From: Steroidobacteraceae bacterium
Lineage (GTDB): Bacteria > Pseudomonadota > Gammaproteobacteria > Steroidobacterales > Steroidobacteraceae
Direction: 5' to 3'
DNA length: 64,000 bases
Assembly (NCBI GenBank): GCA_029266835.1
Contig: JAQSWD010000066.1
Span: 1-64,000, forward strand
Shown here in pieces: positions 1-7,502 of this stretch. The position numbers and the translations under genes are program-made. Under the pieces are notes generated by a model. It had not been told where the DNA came from, ran no database searches, and was given only the letters and a program-made list of their open reading frames with translations. Position 1 is the first letter of the stretch. Each line of letters opens with the position of its first letter.

Positions 1-198
1 GACCTGCTGAAGACGCTCCGCCGGAGAGGCAGCAAGATCTTCATCGTGGTTTTTTCGGGCCATTCGCACCCGGACATGGTCAAGCATACGCTGGCCGCAG
101 GCGCGGATGCGTATGTCACCAAGAGTGACGATTACGAAGTGTTGCTGGAGGCGATTCGAAATCCGGCCCGCAGGTTTGCAGCCGCTGCCGCCGAATGA
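1..198 (+). CDS. Response regulator receiver domain, C-terminal end (partial)
   Basis: The gene starts outside the window and 65 residues remain. They fit the second half of a CheY-like receiver: strand beta-4 with the switch Ser (IVVFSGHSHPD, Ser19 of the fragment), a helix ending AAGADAYV, and the conserved beta-5 Lys (Lys41 in YVTKS). The phospho-acceptor Asp must lie upstream. An Ala-rich tail and the stop follow directly, so there is no output domain after the receiver. It could be a single-domain regulator or the last domain of a hybrid kinase. It converges on the outer-membrane protein gene across a strong hairpin. Confidence 0.8.
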   Translation, partial: DLLKTLRRRGSKIFIVVFSGHSHPDMVKHTLAAGADAYVTKSDDYEVLLEAIRNPARRFAAAAAE

Positions 199-202
199 CT
201 GA

Positions 203-232
203 GCGCCGGACGCGATTGCCCGCGTCCGGCGC
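203..232. terminator. Bidirectional hairpin terminator between convergent genes
   Basis: A perfect 12-bp stem (gcgccggacgcg / cgcgtccggcgc) with a 6-base loop lies just after the receiver stop codon and 10 bases before the stop of the leftward barrel gene. There is no T-tract on either side. Its position between convergent genes suggests a shared terminator or transcript-end stabiliser. Confidence 0.6.
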
Positions 233-241
233 CAGTTCTGC

Positions 242-826
242 TCAGAACTTCCAGGCTGCGGTCAGCCACAGCGAATCGGCGTCATCGACGCCCTGAAGAT
301 CGAAGCGCTCGTACTCGAAGCGGACGTTGAGCTTCTCGCCGATTTTGGCGCCGATGCCGGCGCCGTACACCAGGTCCTCCGACTCTTCGTCGAACTCGGC
401 GCGGCCGTCGATCTCGCTCTCGACACCCACGGTGGCGTCGTAGAAGAAGTAGCCCAGCCGGCCATACACCTCGAACCAGTTGCCGAGCGGAATGGTGCCC
501 ACCACGTAAGGCGCGAAACCATCCACCGCGGCATCGAGGTTCACGCCCGGCACCACGCTGCCGGAAGGCTCGCCGAGATTGATGTAGTCGAGTTCGAAGG
601 CCAGGAAATTATTCATGCGATAACCCGCAAAAACCTTGTACGCGGTATCGTCATTGTCCCAATCATCGACGGTGGCATCGACATCGTCGACGTCGTCGAT
701 CTGGGCATTGAACTGGCCTACGCCGCCGCCCAGGTACCACCCCGCGTTTTCATCCTGCGCGTAGGCGGCGGGTGCGGCTGCCGCAACAACCAGAGCGGCT
801 ACTGCCGAAGCGATTTTTACGTTCAT
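242..826 (-). CDS. Outer membrane beta-barrel protein (OmpA/OmpW-like small porin)
   Basis: A 194-residue protein with a clear Sec signal peptide (about residues 1-23, ending AAYA before Gln). The mature part alternates polar and aromatic residues as in an eight-stranded barrel: GWYLGGGVGQF at the N-terminus, YKVFAGYRM, FAPYVVGTIPL, WFEVYGRLGYFF, and a terminal strand ending WKF, the C-terminal aromatic used for BAM-dependent insertion. The Asp-rich stretch around residues 45-60 is probably an exposed loop. The family is opacity-porin/OmpA-beta-barrel-like; the substrate or partner cannot be told from sequence. It is transcribed away from the superoxide dismutase gene. Confidence 0.75.
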   Translation of the reverse strand: MNVKIASAVAALVVAAAAPAAYAQDENAGWYLGGGVGQFNAQIDDVDDVDATVDDWDNDDTAYKVFAGYRMNNFLAFELDYINLGEPSGSVVPGVNLDAAVDGFAPYVVGTIPLGNWFEVYGRLGYFFYDATVGVESEIDGRAEFDEESEDLVYGAGIGAKIGEKLNVRFEYERFDLQGVDDADSLWLTAAWKF

Positions 827-1042
827 GTATCAGGTCCTTGAGTTGCATCACTGGGAGGCGAAGTTAGACAGCGGGCCTTTTCGCCACACCCGGTCATGGC
901 CGCCCATGCCTGTGGGTTCTCTCCGTCGGTGCCTGAGGATCGGAAGGGTCTGACTGCCACATCCCTCCAATGGTCGATGCGCAAAACCGCGCGATTGGCG
1001 CAAGGTGCGTGTTCCACACGGATTGCAATGGAGTTCCCTCAC

Positions 1043-1699
1043 ATGACCGAAGCCGCGCGTCAGACGTATCCCTTCACCCTGCCCGACCTGCCCTACCCCC
1101 ATGGCGCGCTGGAACCGCACATCGACGAAGCCACGATGCACCTGCATCACGACAAGCATCACAAGACCTACGTCGACAAACTCAACGAGGCCCTGGCCAA
1201 GGCGCCCGACCTGCAGAAGCTCACGCTGGTCGAACTACTCCGCGGCGTCGACAAACTACCGGACGCCGTGCGCACCGCGGTGAAGAACAATGGTGGCCAG
1301 CATTTCAATCACGACCTGTTCTGGAATTCGCTGTCGCCTGCGGGCGGCGCGGCGCGTGAGCCGCATGGTGAGCTGGCAAAGGCGATATCCGCGGAATTCG
1401 GCGCTTTCGCAAGCTTCCGCGACAAGTTCAGCGACACCGCGGTCAAGCATTTCGCCAGCGGCTGGGTGGCCCTGGTCGTGGACGGCGGCGGCAAACTGCA
1501 GATCGTGGAGCTGCACGATCAGCAGGTTCCCAGGCCTTGGGAATACACGCCGCTGTTCATCGTCGACGTCTGGGAACACGCCTACTACGTCAAATATCAG
1601 AACCGGCGGCCTGAATTCCTCGCGGCGTTCTGGAACGTCGTGGATTGGCACAAGGCCGAACAGAGATTCACGCATGGTCGCACCGCAGCAGGCGTGTAG
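1043..1699 (+). CDS. sodB: Superoxide dismutase, Fe/Mn family
   Basis: A 218-residue cytoplasmic enzyme converting superoxide to peroxide and oxygen. The four metal ligands are visible: His35 (in HHDKHH), His90 (FNHDLFW), Asp175 and His179 (DVWEHAYY), with the gateway Tyr43. The start at 1043 is chosen because GGAG lies 9 bases upstream; an ATG at 1028 and an upstream open frame lack support. Metal preference is unclear. Gln86 sits where iron enzymes carry Gln, but Gln160 aligns by the following Pro with the Gln typical of manganese enzymes. The usual GSGWxWLV motif reads ASGWVALV. It has no operon partners. Confidence 0.93.
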   Translation: MTEAARQTYPFTLPDLPYPHGALEPHIDEATMHLHHDKHHKTYVDKLNEALAKAPDLQKLTLVELLRGVDKLPDAVRTAVKNNGGQHFNHDLFWNSLSPAGGAAREPHGELAKAISAEFGAFASFRDKFSDTAVKHFASGWVALVVDGGGKLQIVELHDQQVPRPWEYTPLFIVDVWEHAYYVKYQNRRPEFLAAFWNVVDWHKAEQRFTHGRTAAGV

Positions 1700-1768
1700 G
1701 ATATCTCTGACCACGGTAGGACCCGTACGCCGGACAGGCGGTGGTTCTTGCAAATGTAGACTTCAGCA

Positions 1769-2449
1769 ATGCACGAGATAACTCAACAAGTTGTGGAGAC
1801 CTCCCGGCCCATGAATCGCACCAGAGTCATGATTGTGGACGACCACCAGGTTGTCCGAGCCGGCCTTAAAACCCTGATCAACGGACAACCCGATCTCGCG
1901 GTGGTGACCGAAGCGAGTTCTGGCCGTGAAGCGATGGAACAGCTGCGTCAACACACGATAGACGTGTTGCTGCTCGACCTCTCGCTTCCCGACGTTTCAG
2001 GTCTCGACGTGCTGAAGCACGCCAAGGCGCATTACGAGTCTGTCGGCGTGCTGATTCTGTCGGCATTCCCGGAAGCGCAGTACGGTCTCAACGTGTTGCG
2101 CGGCGGGGCCAGCGGTTTCGTTGGCAAGGGAACGGAGGAATCTGAACTCTTCCGTGCCATCCGCACCGTAGCCCGAGGCGGACGTTACGTCGGTCCCGAA
2201 CTGGCGGACCTGCTGGTCGCGGGCGTACGTGGCGATCCGAATGCCCCCTTGCACAGCATCCTCTCGGAACGCGAGTTCCAGATCTTCTGCAAGCTCGCGC
2301 AGGGCGAGTCGGTGTCGGAGATCGCCAACAGGCTTTTCCTGAGCGTAAAGACGGTGAGCACCTACCGCAGCCGTATCCTCGAGAAGATGTCCATGAAGAG
2401 CAATGCTGACATCACGACTTATGCACTGCGGAATAACCTCGTCCAATAG
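1769..2449 (+). CDS. NarL/FixJ-family response regulator (LuxR-type HTH)
   Basis: A 226-residue two-domain transcription factor. The receiver (about 17-135) has the acidic pair Asp24/Asp25, phospho-acceptor Asp70 (VLLLDLSLPD) and the conserved Lys in GFVGKG. The C-terminal LuxR-type helix-turn-helix (about 160-222) reads LSEREFQIFCKLAQGES then SVKTVSTYRSRIL. It most likely controls transcription in response to a NarX/UhpB-type kinase; the degenerate kinase at 2934-3650 is nearby but transcribed in the opposite direction. An ATG at 1811 (MNRTRVMIVDD) is an alternative start that would remove a 14-residue leader; neither start has a strong ribosome binding site. Confidence 0.88.
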   Translation: MHEITQQVVETSRPMNRTRVMIVDDHQVVRAGLKTLINGQPDLAVVTEASSGREAMEQLRQHTIDVLLLDLSLPDVSGLDVLKHAKAHYESVGVLILSAFPEAQYGLNVLRGGASGFVGKGTEESELFRAIRTVARGGRYVGPELADLLVAGVRGDPNAPLHSILSEREFQIFCKLAQGESVSEIANRLFLSVKTVSTYRSRILEKMSMKSNADITTYALRNNLVQ

Positions 2450-2452
2450 TTA

Positions 2453-2475
2453 GCCCATCGAATGATTTGATGGGC
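2453..2475 (+). terminator. Short hairpin between two regulator genes
   Basis: A 7-bp stem (gcccatc / gatgggc) with a 9-base loop starts 3 bases after the NarL-type regulator stop and ends 4 bases before the next gene. It has no T-run, so it is at best a weak terminator or attenuator separating the two genes. Confidence 0.3.
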
Positions 2476-2479
2476 GTTC

Positions 2480-2974
2480 ATGGATGAGGTCATGCACAGT
2501 TCACTGCATCCAGCGTCCGGTACGACGACCGACACGGCTCAAAGATTGACCGCCAGCGACGTTCGCCCCAACGGGGCGCCCGGAAAACCCCTGCGGATTC
2601 TCCTCGTGGAGGATTCTCCGCTGCTGCGCAGCCGGCTCGAAAGCATGTTGTCGCAGTATTCGGCATTCAAGGTGACGGGCCTTGCGGCGGCCGAGGCGGA
2701 GGCGGTCGAGAAACTCGACTCCACTCCCTATGACGCCATCGTGGTCGACGTCGAGCTGCGCCCCGGCAGCGGCATCGGCGTGATCCGGGAGGCGCGCGCG
2801 CGCAATCGCGACAGCGCCAGCGGCCACGTGTGGATCCTGGTGTTGACCAACTACGATCTGCCCACCGTACGTGAGCGCTGCATCTCGGCCGGCGCCGACT
2901 ATTTCCTCGACAAGATGCGCGAGATCGACCAGCTCATGCCGATCCTGCTGCAGATCGCGGGACGAAAACCCTGA
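2480..2974 (+). CDS. Single-domain response regulator (receiver only)
   Basis: A 164-residue protein with a Ser/Thr-rich leader of about 35 residues followed by one receiver domain. Visible features are Glu44-Asp45 (LLVEDSP), phospho-acceptor Asp90 (AIVVDVEL), the switch Thr in LVLTNYD and the conserved Lys in YFLDKM. No output domain is present, so it probably works by protein contact or phospho-relay. It follows the NarL-type regulator by 30 bases. Its last 41 bases overlap the end of the convergent kinase gene, which is unusual and implies the two transcripts are complementary at their ends. Confidence 0.82.
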   Translation: MDEVMHSSLHPASGTTTDTAQRLTASDVRPNGAPGKPLRILLVEDSPLLRSRLESMLSQYSAFKVTGLAAAEAEAVEKLDSTPYDAIVVDVELRPGSGIGVIREARARNRDSASGHVWILVLTNYDLPTVRERCISAGADYFLDKMREIDQLMPILLQIAGRKP

Positions 2975-3650
2975 CCTGGTTCCCGCTGCCCGCGCGGGAT
3001 TCGGTTTCGATGCGCCCTCCGGCGAGTGATACGCGATAGCGCGCGGTAAGCAGCGTGCTCGAATTGCCATCGTGAATGGCCGCGTCATCGCCGATGGTCA
3101 TCAGGTAGCCGTCAACACCCTGCTCCTGCCGAGGCTCGACCACCATCTCGATGTGCGTGGCCCCGCCGCGCGCGATGATGCCCGCCAGCACCTCCTGCGC
3201 CACGCGGAACAGACTGAGTTGTGCCGCCGAATCCAGCTCCAGGGTTTCCTCGGGCACTGACGATATGCATTCGATGCCGGCGTGCCGGCAGTGCTCCTCG
3301 AAGTGGCTGCGCATGGCGACGCTCAGTCCGAAGTGATCCAGCAAGGAAGGCCGCAGCGTCTCGACCACGCGGCGCTTCAGCATCATCGCCTGGTCGAGCA
3401 TCTGCACCACGGAATTGAATTTCTCGAGGCCTTTGGCATCGAGCGACGCGCCGATGTGACCCGACAGCCACTGCATGTCCATCTTCGCGGCGGTGATCAT
3501 GCCGCCAAGCTCGTCGTGCAGCTTCTTTGCGAGTTGCGCACGCTCCCCCTCCACCATCTTCAGCAGGTGCTCGGAAAGTTCGGACAGTTCATCCAGGCGC
3601 GCGGTCACGAGGGCCTCGGGCCGCTGCACGTCTTGTTCAGGCTTCAACAC
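2934..3650 (-). CDS. Degenerate NarX-type sensor kinase (HisKA_3, eroded ATPase domain)
   Basis: A 238-residue cytoplasmic protein with no membrane segment. Residues 30-100 form the HisKA_3 dimerisation region with the phospho-accepting His45 (ERAQLAKKLHDELGG) and the following P-[ST]-LLDHFGL motif. The ATP-binding half is eroded. The N-box Asn is Gly157 (AQEVLAGII) and its KHA is ARGG; the DxGxG motif is replaced by GDDAAIHDG (187-195); the GxxGMRER motif is missing. The overall length is kept, so this is substitution rather than deletion. It may bind partners or accept phosphate without catalysing transfer. Start codon GTG 3650 or TTG 3647. Confidence 0.72.
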   Translation of the reverse strand: MLKPEQDVQRPEALVTARLDELSELSEHLLKMVEGERAQLAKKLHDELGGMITAAKMDMQWLSGHIGASLDAKGLEKFNSVVQMLDQAMMLKRRVVETLRPSLLDHFGLSVAMRSHFEEHCRHAGIECISSVPEETLELDSAAQLSLFRVAQEVLAGIIARGGATHIEMVVEPRQEQGVDGYLMTIGDDAAIHDGNSSTLLTARYRVSLAGGRIETESRAGSGNQVRVFVPRSAAGSA

Positions 3651-3720
3651 GACCTCAATCTTTCGGCAAATCCTCGCTCAAATCAACGAGGTCTTCAGCG
3701 TGGTTTCCGCAAGTTGGCGC

Positions 3721-4002
3721 TCATGGCGATGCCTGATGCCTGGAGTGGCGCCGATACATATTGATCAGCAGGCTGACCGCCGCCAGCCACATCGATCGAT
3801 GCTTGAGGAGCGACAGCCCCAGCCCGCCGAAATTGAAGGTGCGGTTCAGCGCCTTGAGACGCACCCAGGGCGAATTCTGGTTCGCAGGGTTCTGCATCTC
3901 GCGCAGGTTGAGCTCGAGCCATGCGCGCTGCAGCTGCATCTCGGCATCGAGAAGTTTGGCGCGTTCAAGCGGCGAGATCGTCACGCGCACCTCCCTGGCC
4001 AT
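3721..4002 (-). CDS. YqjK-like small protein
   Basis: A 93-residue protein starting at ATG 4002, inside the 3' end of the preceding gene (38-base overlap). An N-terminal charged helix (ERAKLLDAEMQLQRAWLEL) is followed by a C-terminal hydrophobic stretch around residues 65-85 (SLLKHRSMWLAAVSLLINMY), a layout resembling enterobacterial YqjK. Gene order matches the yqjD-yqjE-yqjK operon, and this supports the name more than the residues do. The function of the family is unknown; the operon is generally linked to stationary phase and membrane association. Confidence 0.6.
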   Translation of the reverse strand: MAREVRVTISPLERAKLLDAEMQLQRAWLELNLREMQNPANQNSPWVRLKALNRTFNFGGLGLSLLKHRSMWLAAVSLLINMYRRHSRHQASP

Positions 4003-4513
4003 TGGCCCCGCCACCGCCACCATTGTCGCTGCCATTGCCATTGCCATTCCCACGGGCGGCGGCCTGGCCGCGCGCCAGCGCGCGCGACAGCACTTCGAGA
4101 TCCTGCCTCAGACTGTCGAGGAACCAGTGCAGGGAGCCCACCTGGTGGGTAGACGCCTTGCGCTTGGCCAGCATCTGAGCGGCGATCGCGCAGATCACGA
4201 AGCCCGCCACGACCGCGCCCAATACCGGCACGCGCAGATGCGGTGGGAGCGCGATGGCCAGCAACACGATGCCGCCCCAGATCGCGATGAACATCGCGCC
4301 GGCGGCAAGCAACCTGAGCTGCAGGCGAACCATCAGGAGTTGCGTTTCGCCCTGCAGCGCGATTCCGGCCGCGTCCATGCGCGTCTCGAGCATGCGCAGC
4401 AGGTGCATGGACATCTCGCGCGCCGGATGCACCTCCGACTCGCGCGACCCCGGCGCCGCGCGTGGCGCTTCCGGCCGTGGCGCCTGCTCTGGGGTGGGCT
4501 CGCCTTCCATCAT
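3965..4513 (-). CDS. YqjE-like inner-membrane protein (phage holin / DUF1469 superfamily)
   Basis: A 182-residue protein with an acidic, Pro-rich N-terminus, an amphipathic stretch (about 35-60), and two transmembrane helices at about 65-118 separated by a short PPHLRVP turn. A charged region and a Gly/Asn-rich low-complexity tail (about 155-176) follow. The two-helix core is that of YqjE/DUF1469 proteins, often labelled phage holin, but nothing here suggests a phage. The start overlaps the stop of the YqjD-like gene (ATGA), so the two are translationally coupled. Confidence 0.72.
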   Translation of the reverse strand: MMEGEPTPEQAPRPEAPRAAPGSRESEVHPAREMSMHLLRMLETRMDAAGIALQGETQLLMVRLQLRLLAAGAMFIAIWGGIVLLAIALPPHLRVPVLGAVVAGFVICAIAAQMLAKRKASTHQVGSLHWFLDSLRQDLEVLSRALARGQAAARGNGNGNGSDNGGGGGANGQGGARDDLAA

Positions 4514-4842
4514 TTGCGCGACGTCCTCGTGATGAGCAGCGCCAGGGCACCGCCTAACAAGGCTGCGATGGCCACGGATTGCCAGGGATTGGCGCGGACG
4601 TACTTGTCAGTACGCTGCGCCAGGCCTTCGACGACCTGCTCGGCTTCCACGGCCGTGGCGGCCAGCCTTGACCTGGCCTGGTTCAGGGTCTGGGTCACTC
4701 TCTCCCGAACGGCGTCCGCGGCTTCGCCGGTCTGGTCACCGAGTTGTTTCAGTAAATCCTCGGCCTGCTCGACGATCTTGTTCAGGTCGTCGACAGCATG
4801 GTCGGCGGCGCCTTCGAAATCCGGCTCATTGGCGGTTTGCAT
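4510..4842 (-). CDS. YqjD/ElaB-family (DUF883) membrane-anchored ribosome-associated protein
   Basis: A 110-residue protein in the YqjD/ElaB layout: an acidic amphipathic helical region (about 10-80) and one C-terminal transmembrane helix (WQSVAIAALLGGALALLI, about 87-104). The motif RANPWQSV before the helix is a family hallmark (compare VxxxPWxSVGxAA). E. coli YqjD and ElaB tether inactive ribosomes to the inner membrane in stationary phase; the same role is inferred here. It is the first gene of a three-gene leftward operon with a good ribosome binding site (GAGAGGAAAACCC before ATG). A second DUF883 gene lies at 42164-42508. Confidence 0.82.
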   Translation of the reverse strand: MQTANEPDFEGAADHAVDDLNKIVEQAEDLLKQLGDQTGEAADAVRERVTQTLNQARSRLAATAVEAEQVVEGLAQRTDKYVRANPWQSVAIAALLGGALALLITRTSRK

Positions 4843-5010
4843 GGGTTTTCCTCTCGTTGGCAGTCAGGATGGACCCGGGCTGCCGGGCTCACACTAAGAT
4901 TGGGCGCGAACGCCGGGTAGGAATCAACTTACATCAGGACTGCCCTTGTGCTGCACGTTTTCGTGCATCGATTCGCGGATACTGTCTCCGTCTAGTGGAG
5001 AAGTGGAAGC

Positions 5011-6489
5011 GTGACGCGACGAGCCCCTCCCCTCGAAATAATTTCGCGTCATACGACCACCGAGCCATCCGTCCACCGGCCTAGCCGCCGGTGGGCGGGG
5101 CTCGTTTTAACCCCTCTTCTCGGCGCCCTGCTCTTCACGGCCTCTGGCTGCCGATCGTTGCCCGACGTCGAGCTTGCACGCACCCTGCCCGTGTCGCGCT
5201 CGAAGACCCCTGTCGACATCGAGAGCCCCCATGGCATGGTCAGTCGTGCGGCCAGCGTCAGGCTGACCCGCAAGCTCGCGGCCACCGGGGATACCGCGCT
5301 GCTCGACTATCACCTGGCGGCGATGAAGGAGATCGGCGCGCCGCCGTTGCTGCTGGGCAATGCGGTCGAGTTGTTGATCGACGGGCCGCGCACGTATCGC
5401 GCCGTGTTCGCAGCCATCGAAGCGGCCCGCGAGTACGTGCTGGTGGAAAGTTTCATCTTCGAGGAAGCAGTCGAAGGTGACCGGCGCCTCAGCACCCTGC
5501 TCGCCGAGGCCCGCCAGAGAGGTGTCGAGGTCTACGTCATCTACGATGCGATCGGCTCGCTCACCACCGACCAGCAATTCCTGAAGAGCCTGCATGACGC
5601 CGGCATCGCGCTGTGCGCCTTCAATCCACTGAACCCGCTCGATCAGCGATTCGCCGGCCTCAATCACCGCGACCACCGGAAGATAGTCGTCGTTGATGGC
5701 GAGCGCGCCTACGCCGGCGGCATCAATTTCAGCCATGCCTACCGCATCGCCTCGCGCCAGCTGAAAAAGGGCGGGTTCTCGAAACAGAAGGCCATCGAAC
5801 AAGGCTGGCGCGACACGCATATCGGCGTGCGCGGGCCGGCCGCCCGGCATCTGGAGCAGTTGTTCCGCGATACCTGGGCCAGGGCTGAATGCCCGGGCAC
5901 CATCCAGCCGGAGATGGCCAACGCGGCGATCGATGGCGGCAACACCGTCGTGCAGGTGGTCGCGAGCACGCCCGACGACGAGCACAACGTCATCTACGCG
6001 ACGCTGCTCTCCGTGCTGGCGTATGCGCAAAAGAGCGTGGATGTGACGATGGCGTACTTCGTGCCCGACGACACGCTGGAGAAGGCGCTGAGAGACGCCG
6101 CGCGGCGCGGCGTGGCCGTGCGCATCATCCTGCCCGCATACAGCGATTTCTCGGGGGTGTTCTACGCCGGCCGCGCGCACTACGACGAACTGCTCGAAAG
6201 CGGGGTCAAGCTTTACGAGCTGGACAGCGCCTTCCTGCATTCCAAGAGCATCGTGGTGGATGGCGTCTGGTCCTCGATCGGTTCCACCAACTTCGACTGG
6301 CGCAGCTTCGTGCACAACGATGAAATCAGCGTGTGCGTGATCGACGAGGGCTTCGCGCGCTCCATGGCTCGCATGTTCGACGACGACCTGCGCGAGTCGC
6401 GCGAAATAACGCTGGCCCAATGGAAGAAGCGTGGCATCAGGGAACGGCTGAAGGAACTGCTGTGGCTGCCGCTGCAGTACTGGCTCTAG
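5011..6489 (+). CDS. Phospholipase D family protein, cardiolipin synthase-like
   Basis: A 492-residue protein with two HKD motifs: HRKIVVVD (about residue 222) followed by GINFS, and HSKSIVVD (about 410) followed by GSTNFDWRSF. This pair defines the phospholipase D superfamily. The spacing and the GSTNFDWRSF block match bacterial ClsB/YmdC-type cardiolipin synthases, which join phosphatidyl groups to glycerol lipids. The N-terminal region has a hydrophobic segment ending ASGC (Cys47), compatible with a lipoprotein signal, but the GTG start at 5011 makes the leader long and the true start is uncertain. It is divergent from the yqjD operon. Confidence 0.85.
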   Translation: MTRRAPPLEIISRHTTTEPSVHRPSRRWAGLVLTPLLGALLFTASGCRSLPDVELARTLPVSRSKTPVDIESPHGMVSRAASVRLTRKLAATGDTALLDYHLAAMKEIGAPPLLLGNAVELLIDGPRTYRAVFAAIEAAREYVLVESFIFEEAVEGDRRLSTLLAEARQRGVEVYVIYDAIGSLTTDQQFLKSLHDAGIALCAFNPLNPLDQRFAGLNHRDHRKIVVVDGERAYAGGINFSHAYRIASRQLKKGGFSKQKAIEQGWRDTHIGVRGPAARHLEQLFRDTWARAECPGTIQPEMANAAIDGGNTVVQVVASTPDDEHNVIYATLLSVLAYAQKSVDVTMAYFVPDDTLEKALRDAARRGVAVRIILPAYSDFSGVFYAGRAHYDELLESGVKLYELDSAFLHSKSIVVDGVWSSIGSTNFDWRSFVHNDEISVCVIDEGFARSMARMFDDDLRESREITLAQWKKRGIRERLKELLWLPLQYWL

Positions 6490-6639
6490 GCAGCTAACAA
6501 CCGGGCGTAGGTTCTTTCCGCCCGCGCCTCTGACGCCTGTAGTCCCGCAGGCTGACAACAATGTCAGCTCTCTCCGACCTCTCGTTCGCCCGCCAACCGG
6601 CATAGCGGGATCGCTCATGCGCCGATGATGCGCTCCGCC

Positions 6640-6657
6640 GGCACTGGAACCAGTGCC
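6640..6657. repeat. Perfect palindrome upstream of the DUF1328 gene
   Basis: An 18-base inverted repeat with 8-bp arms (ggcactgg / ccagtgcc) and a 2-base centre, ending 20 bases before the DUF1328 start codon. The symmetry and position are those of a dimeric repressor operator. A second small inverted repeat (ctgaca / tgtcag, near 6550) lies further upstream. Confidence 0.4.
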
Positions 6658-6677
6658 AAACACATGCGGAGATATCG

Positions 6678-6839
6678 ATGCTTCATTACGCAGTCATCTT
6701 TTTCGTCATCGCGCTCATCGCAGCCGTGTTCGGCTTTGCCGGCATCGCCGCGGGCGCAGCAGGTATCGCGAAGATCCTTTTCTTCGTCTTCCTGATCCTC
6801 GCGGTAGTCAGTTTCATTGCCAATACGGCTCGGAGATAA
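6678..6839 (+). CDS. DUF1328 small membrane protein (YtjA-like)
   Basis: A 53-residue protein made almost entirely of two transmembrane helices: [18 protein letters not shown], then a Gly/Ala turn ([11 protein letters not shown]), then [16 protein letters not shown], ending NTARR. This is the complete DUF1328 pattern. GGAG lies 6 bases before the ATG. It is followed after 9 bases by the BON-domain lipoprotein gene, so the two are probably co-transcribed. DUF1328 genes are often found with osmotic or envelope-stress genes; the molecular role is unknown. Confidence 0.88.
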   Translation: MLHYAVIFFVIALIAAVFGFAGIAAGAAGIAKILFFVFLILAVVSFIANTARR

Positions 6840-6848
6840 GAGGTTCAT

Positions 6849-7400
6849 ATGCAGAAATCAAAAGGCTTTGTCAGTGCGGTCCTGTTGGTCGTTGCCTTGG
6901 CAGTCGGCGCCTGCGCGTCCACGCGTACGACCAAGTCCGCCGGTGAGCAGGTAGACGATTCGGTGACCACCGGGCGCGTGAAGGCGGCCCTGATCGCCGA
7001 TCCGACCACCAAGGCGCACCAGATCGATGTCGAGACGTTCAAGGGCACCGTTCAGCTGAACGGTTTCGTGGATTCCTCGGCGAGCAAGCAGCGCGCCGCC
7101 GAAGTCGCGAAGAGCACCAAGGGCGTCACGGCTGTCCGCAACAACCTGACTGTCCGTAACGACGGTGGTCCGTCGGGCTCGGAGCGCGTCGATGACGCCG
7201 CGATCACCACGAAGGTGAAGGCGGCCCTCGCCGGCGATCCGCGCACCAAGGCGCACCAGGTGAACGTGGAGACGCGCGAAGGCGCGGTGCAGCTCTCGGG
7301 CTTCGTCGACACATCGGAAGCGAAGTCGACCGCCGAAGAGCTGGCCCGCAACGTCGACAACGTGAAGTCCGTGGACAACGAGATCGACGTCAAGAAGTGA
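6849..7400 (+). CDS. BON-domain lipoprotein (OsmY-like, two BON domains)
   Basis: A 183-residue envelope protein. The leader ends in a lipobox-like VGAC (Cys22), predicting lipidation. Two BON domains follow, about 38-104 and 115-182. Each has the helix-strand pattern RVKAALIADPTTKAHQIDVE...GTVQLNGFVD and a near-identical second copy (KVKAALAGDPRTKAHQVNVE...GAVQLSGFVD). BON domains bind phospholipid membranes; OsmY and DolP relatives act in periplasmic and outer-membrane stress. The two copies are clearly an internal duplication. A strong terminator follows. Confidence 0.87.
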   Translation: MQKSKGFVSAVLLVVALAVGACASTRTTKSAGEQVDDSVTTGRVKAALIADPTTKAHQIDVETFKGTVQLNGFVDSSASKQRAAEVAKSTKGVTAVRNNLTVRNDGGPSGSERVDDAAITTKVKAALAGDPRTKAHQVNVETREGAVQLSGFVDTSEAKSTAEELARNVDNVKSVDNEIDVKK

Positions 7401-7423
7401 GCTTTCGAAGCTGACTGAAATGG

Positions 7424-7453
7424 CGGGCCGGAGGTGGCGACACCTTCGGCCCG
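7424..7453 (+). terminator. Rho-independent-type terminator after the BON gene
   Basis: A 13-bp stem (cgggccggaggtg / caccttcggcccg, one G-U pair) with tetraloop gcga, followed by tttcatt. It lies 24 bases after the BON stop codon. Confidence 0.75.
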
Positions 7454-7502
7454 TTTCATTCCGAGACAACGTTTATTCAGAGCAAGTAACAGGAGCAGGA
7501 AG

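Noticed and set aside
896-1042. Longer N-terminus for superoxide dismutase
   Set aside because: The upstream residues are not SOD-like, and a good ribosome binding site supports ATG 1043.
3965-4513. Phage holin, hence prophage
   Set aside because: The holin-like name comes from the YqjE/DUF1469 fold. Gene order is yqjD-yqjE-yqjK and no other phage gene is present.
5107-6663. A 518-codon leftward frame opposite the cardiolipin synthase-like gene
   Set aside because: The + strand has both HKD motifs and coherent family sequence; the leftward frame shows no family, and its length is explained by codon bias.
7434-7502. Upstream extension of the hypothetical protein at 7503
   Set aside because: It would read through the terminator hairpin at 7424-7453; AGGAG supports ATG 7503.
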